Below, in pieces: positions 33,540 to 42,481 of a stretch of DNA of 64,000 bases. The notes under the pieces were generated by a model that saw only the letters and a list, made by a program, of their open reading frames with translations, was not told the origin of the DNA and searched no databases. The first letter of the stretch is position 1. Each line of letters begins with the position of its first letter. The stretch spans positions 1 through 64,000 of the forward strand of contig NZ_JALPRJ010000043.1 of assembly GCF_030464885.1 (NCBI RefSeq), given 5' to 3'. This DNA comes from Caballeronia sp. SEWSISQ10-4 2. Lineage in GTDB: Bacteria > Pseudomonadota > Gammaproteobacteria > Burkholderiales > Burkholderiaceae. The translations under genes and the position numbers were made by a program.

Positions 33540-34817
33540 TCACGCGTACTCTGCAGACGGCGGGTCGCTATCGGCTTCGTCCTCCAGCTGCAGGTCCGGC
33601 CGCATCGCGAAAGCCAGCAGCGTGCCGCTCAGCATCAGCCCCATCGACACGATGAACGGCAGATTCCAGTTTCCCGTGTGGTCGATGATCCAGCCGCCAA
33701 CCACCGGGCTCACGATTGCCGCTCCCGCCGAGCCCATGTTCATGATGCCGCTCGCGGTGCCGGCGTATTTCGGTGCGATGTCCATGGGTACGGCCCACAT
33801 CGGCCCGATCGTCATCTCGTTGAAGAAGAAACCCACTGACAGGGCGAGCGCGGCGAGGGGAATCGACAGCGAGTCGACAAGCATGATCGGCATGAGAGAC
33901 AAAAGCGTGAGGAACATGCACGTCGAAACCATGATGTTGCGCGCGAGGCGCGGATTACCGGTTCGGCGCATGATGAAATCCGTAAGCTCACCGCCAAGCC
34001 AGTCGCCCAGCACGCCCGTGAGGAATACGCCTGACGCGAACAACGCCGACTTGCCGAGTTGCATGTGCTGGTGCTGGAAGTACTGCGGCACCCAGCCGAG
34101 GAAGAGCCACAGCACCCAGCCATAGCAGAAATACACGGCGGTGACGGGCAGCATGCGTCGAAGCAAAGCTCGCCAAGGTACGCGCGTGCTCGTTTGTGCC
34201 AGGGTGTACTCAGGCAGCCGGTCGGCTTCGGTGGAAGTCATCGAGCGATGCTCGCGCGGGTTGTCGCGGAAATACCAGACCCATATGACAGCCCACAGGA
34301 CGCTCACCATGCCGGTGATGACGAACGCCCCGCGCCAGTTCGTCGCTAGCATGAGCCATGTGACGAGTGGCGGCGCGAGTGCATTGCCAATACGCGACGC
34401 TGCATGCGTAATGCCTTGTGCGAAACCGCGGCGCTCGGGTGTCGTCCAGTTTGACATTGCACGGGTGGCGGCCGGAAAGGTTGCGCCTTCGCCGAGACCG
34501 AGCAGCAGGCGGGCGAACACCAGCGAGACGAGGCCGCTCGCCAGCCCGGTCAGCACGGTCGCACCGGACCAGACAATCGCGCAGATCGTCAGCGTGCGGC
34601 GCGGACCGAAGCGATCGGCGAGCCAGCCGCCGAAGATCTGAATGACCAGATACGGATAGGCAAAGGCGGAAAATACGAAGCCGATTTGAGTATGCGATAG
34701 GTTGAATTCCTTACCGAATTGCGCGGCGGCGGTACTGACATTCACGCGGTCGATGTAGGTGATGCAGTACATGACGCATAGAAGGACGAGTACCTTCGTA
34801 GTAACGCGGCGAAACAT
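33540..34817 (-). CDS. MFS transporter, anion:cation symporter (ACS) type
   Basis: A 425-residue inner-membrane transporter with about 12 spans. The N-terminus VLVLLCVMYCITYIDRVNVS and loop GWLADRFGPRRTLTICAI are typical of the ACS group, which takes up organic anions such as tartrate, glucarate, phthalate or hydroxyphenylacetate. RLLLGLGEGATFPAATRAMS is the family block in span 4. ATG 34817 was chosen because the family start lies there. It stands alone; 330 bases without a gene separate it from the TetR gene. Substrate not assignable. Confidence 0.87.
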   Translation of the reverse strand: MFRRVTTKVLVLLCVMYCITYIDRVNVSTAAAQFGKEFNLSHTQIGFVFSAFAYPYLVIQIFGGWLADRFGPRRTLTICAIVWSGATVLTGLASGLVSLVFARLLLGLGEGATFPAATRAMSNWTTPERRGFAQGITHAASRIGNALAPPLVTWLMLATNWRGAFVITGMVSVLWAVIWVWYFRDNPREHRSMTSTEADRLPEYTLAQTSTRVPWRALLRRMLPVTAVYFCYGWVLWLFLGWVPQYFQHQHMQLGKSALFASGVFLTGVLGDWLGGELTDFIMRRTGNPRLARNIMVSTCMFLTLLSLMPIMLVDSLSIPLAALALSVGFFFNEMTIGPMWAVPMDIAPKYAGTASGIMNMGSAGAAIVSPVVGGWIIDHTGNWNLPFIVSMGLMLSGTLLAFAMRPDLQLEDEADSDPPSAEYA

Positions 34818-35150
34818 GGGTAACTCTCCAGATGTCGGATCAAATGGTTCGCCTGGGGCAGGTTGTCCGGCCGCCTTAGCGCTAATCCACGCGCCGCATC
34901 CGCCTTGCCTGCCAGTCCCTGATGCCTTTGCTTCGTGCTCCCGCGACAATGTTTAAAGTACAGCATTCATTAGATGATATCGGCGACCCTAAGCTGAACT
35001 TGAGCGGGAAATAGGTGTTTCCTCGAATTGGCGTTTACCAAGCGGGATTGTGGGCGCGCGAGGCCTGGCCACATGTGACGCGATTCCTGGAGGACGATCT
35101 CTGGCGGGCCGTCAAACCCCTGATGCACAGCAAATTGCGCTGAAATGTTA
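34818..35150. other. Intergenic region without recognisable gene
   Basis: About 330 bases between the divergent MFS and TetR genes. It must hold both promoters. Apart from the operator-like repeat at its right edge I see nothing. Confidence 0.4.
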
Positions 35151-35165
35151 TATGATGGTCGTCAT
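35151..35165. promoter_or_regulatory. Operator-like repeat at the TetR gene start
   Basis: TATGATGGTCGTCAT contains ATGA-N6-TCAT and shares TATGATG[AG]TC[AG]T with the palindrome at 35799. It overlaps the start of the TetR gene, as expected for autoregulation. Confidence 0.5.
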
Positions 35166-35760
35166 GAAAAAGCCATCGATCAATCGTAAAACCGTCAGCC
35201 GCAAGGAAATTACGCACGAGCGCATCGTCGAGGTTGCCGCGCGCGCGATTCGGCGCAGCGGCTACGACGGCACGGGCGTGGCCGACATCATGAAGGAGGC
35301 AGGCCTGACGCATGGCGGCTTCTATGCCCACTTCCCATCGCGCGAGGTGCTGCTTGCCGAAGCTGCTGACCGCGCCGGTGCTGAAGCCGTAGCCCTGTCA
35401 GAACATATCGCCGCCTCCGTGCCGCCAGAGCAGGCATTGCCCGCGATGGTGCGCGCCTATCTGTCGAAGGAGCATTGTGAAAACATGGAGACTGGCTGCC
35501 CGGTCTCCGCGCTTGGCTCGGAGATGCCGCGCCAGGCGCCGGTCGTGCGACGCGCGGCCACCCGCCGCATCAAGGAAATGATCGATGTCGTTGCGCGTCA
35601 ATTACCTGATTGGGGCCAGCCGGGCGCGCACGAACAGGCGCTCATGACGGTGGCCACCATGGTCGGCACCATGGTGCTGGCGCGCGCCGTTGACGACTCC
35701 AAGCTGTCGGAAAATTTTCTTGAAGCCGCAGTAAAAAAACTCGCGTCCATTGATGCGTAA
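35164..35760 (+). CDS. TetR-family transcriptional regulator
   Basis: A 198-residue regulator. The HTH lies at residues 15-62: ITHERIVEVAARAIRRSGYD and GVADIMKEAGLTHGGFYAHF. The C-terminal domain carries ENMETGCPVSALGSEMPRQA, the mark of a TetR subgroup often linked to oxidoreductases and electrophile response. The start could be ATG 35152 or 35164; I chose the second. Operator-like sequences overlap its start and precede the SDR at 35877, so it likely represses itself and that gene. Confidence 0.88.
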   Translation: MKKPSINRKTVSRKEITHERIVEVAARAIRRSGYDGTGVADIMKEAGLTHGGFYAHFPSREVLLAEAADRAGAEAVALSEHIAASVPPEQALPAMVRAYLSKEHCENMETGCPVSALGSEMPRQAPVVRRAATRRIKEMIDVVARQLPDWGQPGAHEQALMTVATMVGTMVLARAVDDSKLSENFLEAAVKKLASIDA

Positions 35761-35798
35761 ATCCTCCTGCCCGGTGCCGGTTTTTGTTGGATCAAAAA

Positions 35799-35811
35799 TA
35801 TGATGATCATA
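35799..35811. promoter_or_regulatory. TetR operator candidate upstream of the SDR gene
   Basis: TATGAT-G-ATCATA is a perfect 6-1-6 palindrome, 65 bases before the SDR start. It shares the core TATGATG[AG]TC[AG]T with the site at the TetR gene. Confidence 0.6.
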
Positions 35812-35876
35812 ATATTTTAACAAGATAAATACTCAATCAACGACGTAAAGACATCCCTCAATATCGGAAGAACATC

Positions 35877-36686
35877 ATGGAAACTGGAATAGCGCTCGTT
35901 ACGGGCGCATCGTCAGGAATCGGCGAAGCCACGGCAAAGCGGCTCACGAAGGCCGGATACAAGGTCTACGGCACTAGCCGGCGCGGCGCACAAGCCGGCC
36001 AGCGGACGTTCGAGATGCTGCCGCTTGATGTGACCAGCGAAGAATCAGTCGAAGCTGCCGTCAAGGAAGTACTGCGCCTGCACGGCCGCATCGACCTGCT
36101 GGTGAACAACGCTGGCTTCGGCGTCGCCCCCGCCGCAGCAGAAGAGAGTTCGATTGACCAGGCCCGCGCGATCTTCGATACGAACTTCTTCGGGATTATC
36201 CGCATGACGCGCGCCGTGGTGCCTCATATGCGGCAACAAGGCAGCGGCCGCATCATCAACATCGGCTCTGTGCTGGGTTTCTTGCCCATGCCCTATATGG
36301 CGCTGTATTCCGCTACCAAGCATGCGGTCGCGGGCTATTCGGAGTCGCTCGACCATGAGTTGCGCACGATGGGCATCCGGGTATCGGTCATTGAACCTGC
36401 TTATATCAAGACGCTTTTCGACGCGAACTTCATGGCGCCCGATGCCCCCCTCGACGAGTACCGCGAGATACGCTCGGCCGTGGATAAGCGAGTGAAAGAG
36501 GTGGTCGAGGGCGCTGACGGTCCTGAGGTTGTAGCCGAGACCGTATTGCGGGCCGCCATCGCGGTTCGCCCGAAACTCCGCTATACAGCCGGTGGACTTG
36601 CCGCCCGTCTGCGATTGCTACGCAGATTTGCACCCGCCGGCTTGGTAGACGCCGGCATTCGCAAAGATCTGCGGCTCTCGACGTAG
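35877..36686 (+). CDS. Short-chain dehydrogenase/reductase
   Basis: A 269-residue classical SDR: cofactor motif ALVTGASSGIGEATAKRL, NNAG in LLVNNAGFGVAPAA, catalytic Ser in IINIGSVLGFL and YxxxK in YSATKHAVAGYSESL. The C-terminal extension RLRLLRRFAPAGLVDAGIRK is of the type found in oxidoreductases of the DltE/YqjQ kind. Substrate unknown. It follows the TetR gene by 116 bases and is probably repressed by it. A perfect hairpin lies just after the stop. Confidence 0.87.
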   Translation: METGIALVTGASSGIGEATAKRLTKAGYKVYGTSRRGAQAGQRTFEMLPLDVTSEESVEAAVKEVLRLHGRIDLLVNNAGFGVAPAAAEESSIDQARAIFDTNFFGIIRMTRAVVPHMRQQGSGRIINIGSVLGFLPMPYMALYSATKHAVAGYSESLDHELRTMGIRVSVIEPAYIKTLFDANFMAPDAPLDEYREIRSAVDKRVKEVVEGADGPEVVAETVLRAAIAVRPKLRYTAGGLAARLRLLRRFAPAGLVDAGIRKDLRLST

Positions 36687-36694
36687 GCGGGGTT

Positions 36695-36721
36695 TCTGCC
36701 CTTTCCCGTAGAAAGGGCAGA
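36695..36721. terminator. Hairpin after the SDR gene
   Basis: TCTGCCCTTT pairs perfectly with AAAGGGCAGA over a seven-base loop, eight bases past the stop. No T-run follows, so read-through into the next gene is possible. Confidence 0.5.
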
Positions 36722-36834
36722 CTGCAAGGACGTGCTGGCATGGTCGTCGACGTCAATGCATGACCGTGCTGTGACCGATCTGCAGCTCTACATATTTGAC
36801 GCAACGAAAAACTGACAAGGAACAAGGGAGCATG

Positions 36835-37836
36835 ATGAAGGCATTCGTCGTTGATCGATATGGACGCAAGAATGGCATACGAGCCGGCGATATGCCGACG
36901 CCAGAGCCGCGCGAGGACGACGTATTGATCCAGATCCACGCCGCTGGCGTGAACCCTCTCGATTCAAAGATCAGGGATGGAGAGTTCAAGCTCATTTTGC
37001 CTTATCGTTTGCCGCTGATTTTGGGCAACGATCTGGCCGGCGTTGTTGTTCGCGTTGGATCGCGCGTACGACGATTCAAACCGGGCGATGAGGTTTATGC
37101 GCGACCGCACAAGGATCGCATCGGCACCTTTGCGGAATTCATTGCGGTCAAAGAGGATGGCGTGGCCCTCAAGCCCACAGCACTCACGATGGAGGAAGCG
37201 GCTTCAATCCCGCTGGTGGGATTGACTGCCTGGCAGGCGCTGATCGAAAAAGGGCAACTCAAGAAAGGGCAGAAAGTGCTCATCCATGCTGGCTCGGGCG
37301 GCGTCGGTACCTTTGCCATTCAACTGGCGAAGCATGTGGGCGCGACTGTCGCAACGACTACGAGCGCGCAGAATATCGAGCTCGTGAAGCGACTCGGCGC
37401 GGATATCGTCATCGATTACAAGAAAGACGATTTTTCGGCCATCCTGAAGGACTACGACGTGGTACTGGATACGCAGGGCGGAAATGCCCTGGAGAAGTCG
37501 CTGCGAGTGCTTAAGCCAGGTGGCAAACTCATCGGGATCGCCGGTCCGCCTGATCCTGATTTTGCTAAAGAGATGGGTGCCTCCTGGTTCCTGAAAACCG
37601 TGATGCGCTTTTTGAGCTATCGCATCCGAAAAGCGGCGAAGCGTCATGGCGTCAGCTATTCATTTGTTTTCATGCGTGCTGATGGAGGCCAGCTAAGCCA
37701 GATCGCTACGCTCATCGACGCAGGTGCCATAAAGCCCGTGATCGATCGGGTTTTCCCGTTCGAGTCAACCAAAGAGGCTTTGGCTTACGTCGAAACAGGA
37801 CGTGTAAAGGGTAAGGTTGTCATCAAGATCCAATAG
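36835..37836 (+). CDS. Zinc-independent quinone oxidoreductase/MDR-family reductase
   Basis: A 333-residue medium-chain dehydrogenase/reductase. The N-terminal GroES-like domain shows GVNPLDSKIRDGEFK and LGNDLAGVVVRVGSRVRRFK. The nucleotide site is VLIHAGSGGVGTFAIQLAKH. The structural zinc cysteines are absent, as in quinone reductases and ene-type NADPH reductases. AAGGGAG lies four bases before ATG 36835; ATG 36832 is also possible. It follows the TetR/SDR pair and may belong to the same stress-response unit, though a hairpin lies in between. Confidence 0.88.
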   Translation: MKAFVVDRYGRKNGIRAGDMPTPEPREDDVLIQIHAAGVNPLDSKIRDGEFKLILPYRLPLILGNDLAGVVVRVGSRVRRFKPGDEVYARPHKDRIGTFAEFIAVKEDGVALKPTALTMEEAASIPLVGLTAWQALIEKGQLKKGQKVLIHAGSGGVGTFAIQLAKHVGATVATTTSAQNIELVKRLGADIVIDYKKDDFSAILKDYDVVLDTQGGNALEKSLRVLKPGGKLIGIAGPPDPDFAKEMGASWFLKTVMRFLSYRIRKAAKRHGVSYSFVFMRADGGQLSQIATLIDAGAIKPVIDRVFPFESTKEALAYVETGRVKGKVVIKIQ

Positions 37837-37870
37837 AAGGAGCCATGCCTGTTTGCTTCCTCGCAGAGGT

Positions 37871-37888
37871 CGCGGCGCGTGCGCCGCG
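37871..37888. terminator. GC hairpin between convergent genes
   Basis: CGCGGCGC-GT-GCGCCGCG is nearly a perfect palindrome midway between the MDR gene and the maleate isomerase stop. No T-run; role uncertain. Confidence 0.35.
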
Positions 37889-37951
37889 GCAGTCCACATT
37901 GCCGCGTCGGGCAATTGAACATGGGCAAGCCGGCGCTGACTGCGTTGCCGA

Positions 37952-38701
37952 TCACGCACCGGCAAGCAATGCTCCCGCGCCAGGGACGATCGGCTCAAGC
38001 TTGAGATGATCCAGCATGCGCCGGACGGTGCATACAGCAGTCGAGACGGTGCGGATTCCCAGCATGTCTTCGATGCGCTGAATCGCCGGCAATGAAGGCA
38101 TTTGGACGCATGCGGACGCCACCACTACCTCCGCGCCTTCGGTGTTCAGGCCCCGAACGTCGTTGACGAGCTGCATCGGGTCGCGCAGACCGACTTCAAG
38201 GTTGTCGGGAATCTCAAAGCAGAGGGAATCGATTACCTCAATTCCTTCGTTTTCGATATAAGCGACAACGAGATCGGTCAAGGGCCGCATGTACGGCGCC
38301 ATAAGCGAGATCCGGCGAGCGCCCAGGATCTTCAGACCTTCCACCAGAGCTCCCGCAGAGGTCATGACCGGCGCCAGACAGTGATTGGCACGAGCGACCT
38401 CCAACAGTTCGCGTTCAGTTTCCCGATGATATCCGGGCCCCATCGCCATGATCGCGACCAGGCACGCCGTGCTCATGACATCAACACGAGCGTCGGCGAG
38501 TTCCGCCGCGCAGCGCAGGCCTTCCTTGTTCATCGCGACCAATTCTTCCTTCGTGACCTTGTGCATTCTCATCCGACTCGAATGGAAAGTGAACCGCTCG
38601 GGGCGGATTGCTTCACGGGCACGCAACATGGCGGGGATTTCAGTTTCCATGGTCGTATTCGAGCTTGGAACGATTTGTCCAACACGAAAATTTTGAGGCA
38701 T
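37952..38701 (-). CDS. Maleate isomerase (maleate cis-trans isomerase)
   Basis: A 249-residue Asp/Glu-racemase superfamily enzyme. The N-terminus VGQIVPSSNTTMETEIPAML matches maleate isomerases, and both catalytic cysteines are present, in STACLVAIMAMGPGYHR and ASACVQMPSLPAIQ. The pair distinguishes it from single-cysteine arylmalonate decarboxylase. It converts maleate to fumarate in the cytoplasm, normally at the end of nicotinate or gentisate-type catabolism. The MFS transporter gene lies 45 bases upstream on the same strand, so the two form a uptake-and-isomerise unit. No nicotinate genes are seen here. Confidence 0.88.
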   Translation of the reverse strand: MPQNFRVGQIVPSSNTTMETEIPAMLRAREAIRPERFTFHSSRMRMHKVTKEELVAMNKEGLRCAAELADARVDVMSTACLVAIMAMGPGYHRETERELLEVARANHCLAPVMTSAGALVEGLKILGARRISLMAPYMRPLTDLVVAYIENEGIEVIDSLCFEIPDNLEVGLRDPMQLVNDVRGLNTEGAEVVVASACVQMPSLPAIQRIEDMLGIRTVSTAVCTVRRMLDHLKLEPIVPGAGALLAGA

Positions 38702-38746
38702 TTTCCTCTCCAGAATAGAGTTAGGTATCCAAAATTCTGAACTGTC

Positions 38747-40099
38747 TCAGTCCGGCATGCCTGCGCCACGCGTTTCAGGCAAGAACCATGGCAGCACGAT
38801 GCCAAGCAGATACACCGAACCGAGTACCAAAGCAGCCTGCGACACGCCGCCGAACGACTTGATCATGCTGCCCGCAATGATCGGGAAGACCCATGCAATC
38901 AGGCGCGCCGCATTGAAAACGAAACTGATCGCAGTGGAGCGCACGCTGCTGGTGAAAAGTTCGCATGGGTAAATTGCCATCCAGACATAAGCACAGCCCA
39001 GGGTGAAGAAGCCATTGATCGGCGCCACGATCAACATCGCTTCGACACTCGTCGTCAGCTTGTACGTGACGAACGTTGTTACCAGCGAACCGACGAAAGT
39101 GAGCGACAGGAAGGCCCGCCGGCCGATTGCATCCACCACGAAGCCCGCGATCATGTAGGCCGCAATCGCGCCAATGGTGTACGCGATCGATATCTTCGAG
39201 CCCCACGACAAGGCGTCGGGGATACCTTCGGCTTTAGCGAGCGACACGGTGTAGGTCGGCAGCCAGCTGGAAATGGCCCACCAGCCGACAGTCGTAACAA
39301 TCGACAGCACCAGCAGAAGCACCGTGCGGCGCAGCGCTTCCGGTTCACTGAACAGTTGCGTGAGCGTGAAGGGGCGCTTCCCGGATGCAGGCGCGTCGCC
39401 CGCAACCGGCTCGGTGCTCGTCGCGCTCCAGCGTTTCTCGCGCACCGCACGTTGCCATTTCTCCGACTCGTTGACTCCGCGGCGGATGTAGAGCACAAAG
39501 AACGCCGGGACTGCGCCAAGCACGAACATCAGGCGCCAGGTTTCGGCACCGAGTGGATGCCTCGACGAAAGCGCGTACCACACGACTGCCGCGATCAGCG
39601 TGCCCCAGCCGAAGCCCGATTGCAGGAAGCCTGCCCCTTTCGCGCGAGCCCGCTCCGGCCAGGTTTCCGACAGCAGCGCGACGCCCGTGCTCCATTCGCT
39701 GCCCATTGCGAGGCCAGTCAGGAAACGCAGCCCGCACAACACCCAGAAGGTTTGCGAGAACGCAGTCAAACCCGACAACACCGCATAGAGGAATACGGAC
39801 CAGAGCATCATCCGCTTGCGTCCGACATAGTCCGCGAGAATCCCGCCGATCAGACCTCCCGCTCCCCAGCCAAGCAACGTAATGCCGATCACCAGACCCG
39901 CGTAAGTCGTGGGGGACTCGGCCTGCGCCGGCGACAGCACCGAATGCAGCATCGGCCCAAGAACAACGACGAGTGCCAGTGCTTCATAGCCGTCGAAAAT
40001 CCAGCCGAGAAAGCTAGCTTTCAGCACACGCCAGTGCATCGACGTGAGACCCTCGTACCAATGAGTTGGTGAGCTCAAAACAACTTGTTTGTGTTCCAC
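38747..40099 (-). CDS. MFS transporter, aromatic-acid:H+ symporter-like
   Basis: A 450-residue transporter with 12 spans. The first block LKASFLGWIFDGYEALALVV and GGILADYVGRKRMMLWSV match the sugar-porter/AAHS side of MFS. FLTGLAMGSEWSTGVALLSE is the span-4 signature. A charged central loop lies at residues 212-240. It is upstream of maleate isomerase on the same strand and divergent from a LysR gene. The likely substrate is maleate or a related dicarboxylate; this is inferred from the neighbour only. Confidence 0.87.
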   Translation of the reverse strand: MEHKQVVLSSPTHWYEGLTSMHWRVLKASFLGWIFDGYEALALVVVLGPMLHSVLSPAQAESPTTYAGLVIGITLLGWGAGGLIGGILADYVGRKRMMLWSVFLYAVLSGLTAFSQTFWVLCGLRFLTGLAMGSEWSTGVALLSETWPERARAKGAGFLQSGFGWGTLIAAVVWYALSSRHPLGAETWRLMFVLGAVPAFFVLYIRRGVNESEKWQRAVREKRWSATSTEPVAGDAPASGKRPFTLTQLFSEPEALRRTVLLLVLSIVTTVGWWAISSWLPTYTVSLAKAEGIPDALSWGSKISIAYTIGAIAAYMIAGFVVDAIGRRAFLSLTFVGSLVTTFVTYKLTTSVEAMLIVAPINGFFTLGCAYVWMAIYPCELFTSSVRSTAISFVFNAARLIAWVFPIIAGSMIKSFGGVSQAALVLGSVYLLGIVLPWFLPETRGAGMPD

Positions 40100-40286
40100 C
40101 TTTCGTCTCCTTCATATTTTCAACGGAGTTTTCATGCGTTCCGGCCGTGCAGGCTGATGTTCTGGCACTCAGGACAACGTCGCCTCCTCGACATAAAATC
40201 GCGATGCACGCTGCCCGGTCCCGCGCCTTGATCGATGATCCTGCGCCGATCGAACTCCATCGCACATAGGATGCCGGTTGCCGGGC

Positions 40287-40314
40287 GTATTGAAAATTTC
40301 TCAATGTTCAATAC
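40287..40314. promoter_or_regulatory. Nested palindrome in the divergent MFS/LysR promoter
   Basis: Outer repeat GTATTGAA-N12-TTCAATAC is perfect. Inside it ATTGA-N7-TCAAT (40289-40305) forms a second, overlapping repeat. It lies 60 bases before the LysR start and is a strong operator candidate. Confidence 0.65.
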
Positions 40315-40373
40315 AGGCATCGCCAAACGCGATGGGTGCGAACCGAGCGGATATCCAAACCGAAGGAGCGAGG

Positions 40374-41300
40374 ATGCGTGTTTCAACAGATCGGCCGCTG
40401 CGACTTGATATGGAATCCCTGCGCATTTTCGTGGCTGTCATCGAGGAGGGCAGCATTGCTGCCGCGGCGGCGCGCACGCATATCGTGGCATCGGCCGTCA
40501 GTAAGCGCATATCGGATCTCGAAGACGACGCCGGCACGCTACTGTTATATCGGCACAGCCGCGGTGTTCAAGCTACGCCTGCGGGCGAGGCGCTCTATCA
40601 TCATGCGAAGCGGTTGAGCGAGCACTTGCAGCAAATTTCGGATGAACTGTCTGAATATTCGGCAGGATTGAGGGGGCATGCCCGGATTTATGTGAACTTT
40701 ACCGCCATGGTCCAGTATCTGCCCGGTGCGCTGCGCTCCTTCCTGCGCACAAATCCGAAAGTGCGGATCGATATGGTCGAGAAATCGAGCGATGAAGTGG
40801 TGCAGGCGATTGCAAGCGGCGTTGCCGATCTTGGCATCTGCTCGGCCACCGAGGACTCTCTCGGCGATCTGCAATGGCGTCCGTACAGCATCGATAAGCT
40901 GGTCGTAATCGTGCCGTCGGATTATCGGCTCGCCGAGCACGCAAGCGTGACCTTCTCGGAAGTTCTGGACGACGACGTCGTCAGCATGCCGTACGGTACG
41001 TCCATTCCGAAATTGTGTCGCGCCGCCGCTGAGCGTGCCGGCAAGCGGCTTCGCGTGCGCATAGAGGTGACAAGCTTCGAGGGCGTGCGCAACATGGTCA
41101 GCGCGGGTCTCGGCATTGGCGTGCTGCCCAAGGGAAGCGTGACACCTTATATGCATTCGGCGCCATTTCGCGTCGTTGAACTTGACGAACCGTGGTCGCT
41201 GCGGCCGCTGTCAATAATCGCGCGCAATTTTGACACGCTGCCGCTTCCCGCGCGCATGCTGGTCGACCACCTCGACAAGCACCGAGGCAACGTGTCATGA
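40374..41300 (+). CDS. LysR-family transcriptional regulator
   Basis: A 308-residue LysR protein. The HTH spans residues about 10-65: LDMESLRIFVAVIEEGSIAA and TRTHIVASAVSKRISDLEDD. The effector domain shows FTAMVQYLPGALRSFLRTNP and GVRNMVSAGLGIGVLPKGSV. GAAGGAGCGAGG directly precedes ATG 40374; the frame is open from 40278 without family match. It is divergent from the MFS/maleate isomerase genes and probably controls them through the palindrome at 40287. The hydroxyacid dehydrogenase downstream is 141 bases away and could belong to the regulon. Confidence 0.9.
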   Translation: MRVSTDRPLRLDMESLRIFVAVIEEGSIAAAAARTHIVASAVSKRISDLEDDAGTLLLYRHSRGVQATPAGEALYHHAKRLSEHLQQISDELSEYSAGLRGHARIYVNFTAMVQYLPGALRSFLRTNPKVRIDMVEKSSDEVVQAIASGVADLGICSATEDSLGDLQWRPYSIDKLVVIVPSDYRLAEHASVTFSEVLDDDVVSMPYGTSIPKLCRAAAERAGKRLRVRIEVTSFEGVRNMVSAGLGIGVLPKGSVTPYMHSAPFRVVELDEPWSLRPLSIIARNFDTLPLPARMLVDHLDKHRGNVS

Positions 41301-41441
41301 AGCGCTAGCGCCATCGCCATCGCGGTTCGCGATGGGTGGCCTCGCTACATATTGATTTACGTCCTGGGCCGGGTTTCTTAGCATTCGTTCAGGGAAGTTC
41401 TGATCAAGGCACTAACCCTTTCAATTCCTGGAGCGCGCAAC

Positions 41442-42407
41442 ATGGACCCCAAATTTCCTGTCAAGGTAGCAATCCTCGACGACTATCAGAACGTCGCGCT
41501 GAGCATAGCGGACTGGTCGCCCCTTGAGAACCTGGCAGACGTTACGGTGTTCAACGACCACGTCGCCGATATCGGGAGTCTGATTCAACGCCTGCAGCCA
41601 TTCGATGTCGTATGCGTGATGCGAGAACGCACGCCGCTGTCCCGCGTGGTTGTCGAAAGCCTGCCGAACCTGAAGCTGATCGCCTCGACCGGCCCAGGGA
41701 ATGCGTCGATCGATCAGAAGGCGGCTGCGGAACGCGGCATCGAAATTCGTCATACGGGCTATTCGTCCACGCCGACGATCGAGATGACATGGGCGCTGAT
41801 TCTCGCGATGGCCCGTAATATTCCCCTCGAGAATCAGTCGCTGCGTCAGGGAGGCTGGCAGCTTTCGCTTGGCGATGAACTCGCGGGCAAGACGCTCGGA
41901 TTGCTTGGTCTTGGCCATATCGGCTCGGCTGTCGGCATCATCGGGCGGGCATTCAGAATGAACGTCATCGCATGGAGCCAGAACCTTACCGCGGAGCGCG
42001 CCGCGGAAAAGGGCGTGCAGCGAGTCAGCAAGGATGTACTGTTCTCCACGGCAGATTTCCTGTCGATCCACGTGCGGTTGAGCGAGCGAACCCAAGGTTT
42101 GGTCGGCGCGACAGAACTCGCGCAGATGAAACCCACAAGCCGGCTGATCAATACGTCCAGGGGACCGATCGTCGACGCTGCCGCACTGCTTGGGGCACTC
42201 ACGACCGGTCAGATTGCCGGCACCGCACTGGACGTATACGACGTTGAACCGCTCGACAATCCGCACCCTCTGCGCGAATTGCCCAACGTGCTCGCGACGC
42301 CTCATATCGGCTATGTGTCGAAGGAGTTGTATCGCACCTTCTATGGCGATACTGTGCAGAACATCATTCGGTGGCTTGATGAAACCGGACGTTCTACGCA
42401 AGGCTAG
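41442..42407 (+). CDS. D-2-hydroxyacid dehydrogenase family protein
   Basis: A 321-residue NAD-dependent dehydrogenase. The nucleotide site is LGLLGLGHIGSAVGIIGRAF. The catalytic Arg is in INTSRGPIVDAAALLGAL, the Glu in ALDVYDVEPLDNPHPLRE, and the His in ATPHIGYVSKELY. The start VKVAILDDYQNVALSIADWS is typical of a subgroup annotated as phosphoglycerate-dehydrogenase-like. It reduces 2-keto acids or oxidises D-2-hydroxy acids. It may act on a D-malate-like product near the maleate gene, but this is a guess. Confidence 0.88.
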   Translation: MDPKFPVKVAILDDYQNVALSIADWSPLENLADVTVFNDHVADIGSLIQRLQPFDVVCVMRERTPLSRVVVESLPNLKLIASTGPGNASIDQKAAAERGIEIRHTGYSSTPTIEMTWALILAMARNIPLENQSLRQGGWQLSLGDELAGKTLGLLGLGHIGSAVGIIGRAFRMNVIAWSQNLTAERAAEKGVQRVSKDVLFSTADFLSIHVRLSERTQGLVGATELAQMKPTSRLINTSRGPIVDAAALLGALTTGQIAGTALDVYDVEPLDNPHPLRELPNVLATPHIGYVSKELYRTFYGDTVQNIIRWLDETGRSTQG

Positions 42408-42481
42408 CGGAGGAGATCCGGCTGCTGCATTTTTTATCCGGCTGACATATGCTGAAATTTGCACAATGACCCGGTTGCAGA

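Noticed and set aside
32809..34125. 438-codon open frame crossing the chemoreceptor and MFS genes on plus
   Set aside because: It spans two real minus-strand genes and their gap, and has no protein character.
35135..35156. TTGCGC and TATGAT as a promoter for the TetR gene
   Set aside because: The spacing is only ten bases, too short for a sigma-70 promoter; TATGAT is better explained as part of the operator-like repeat.
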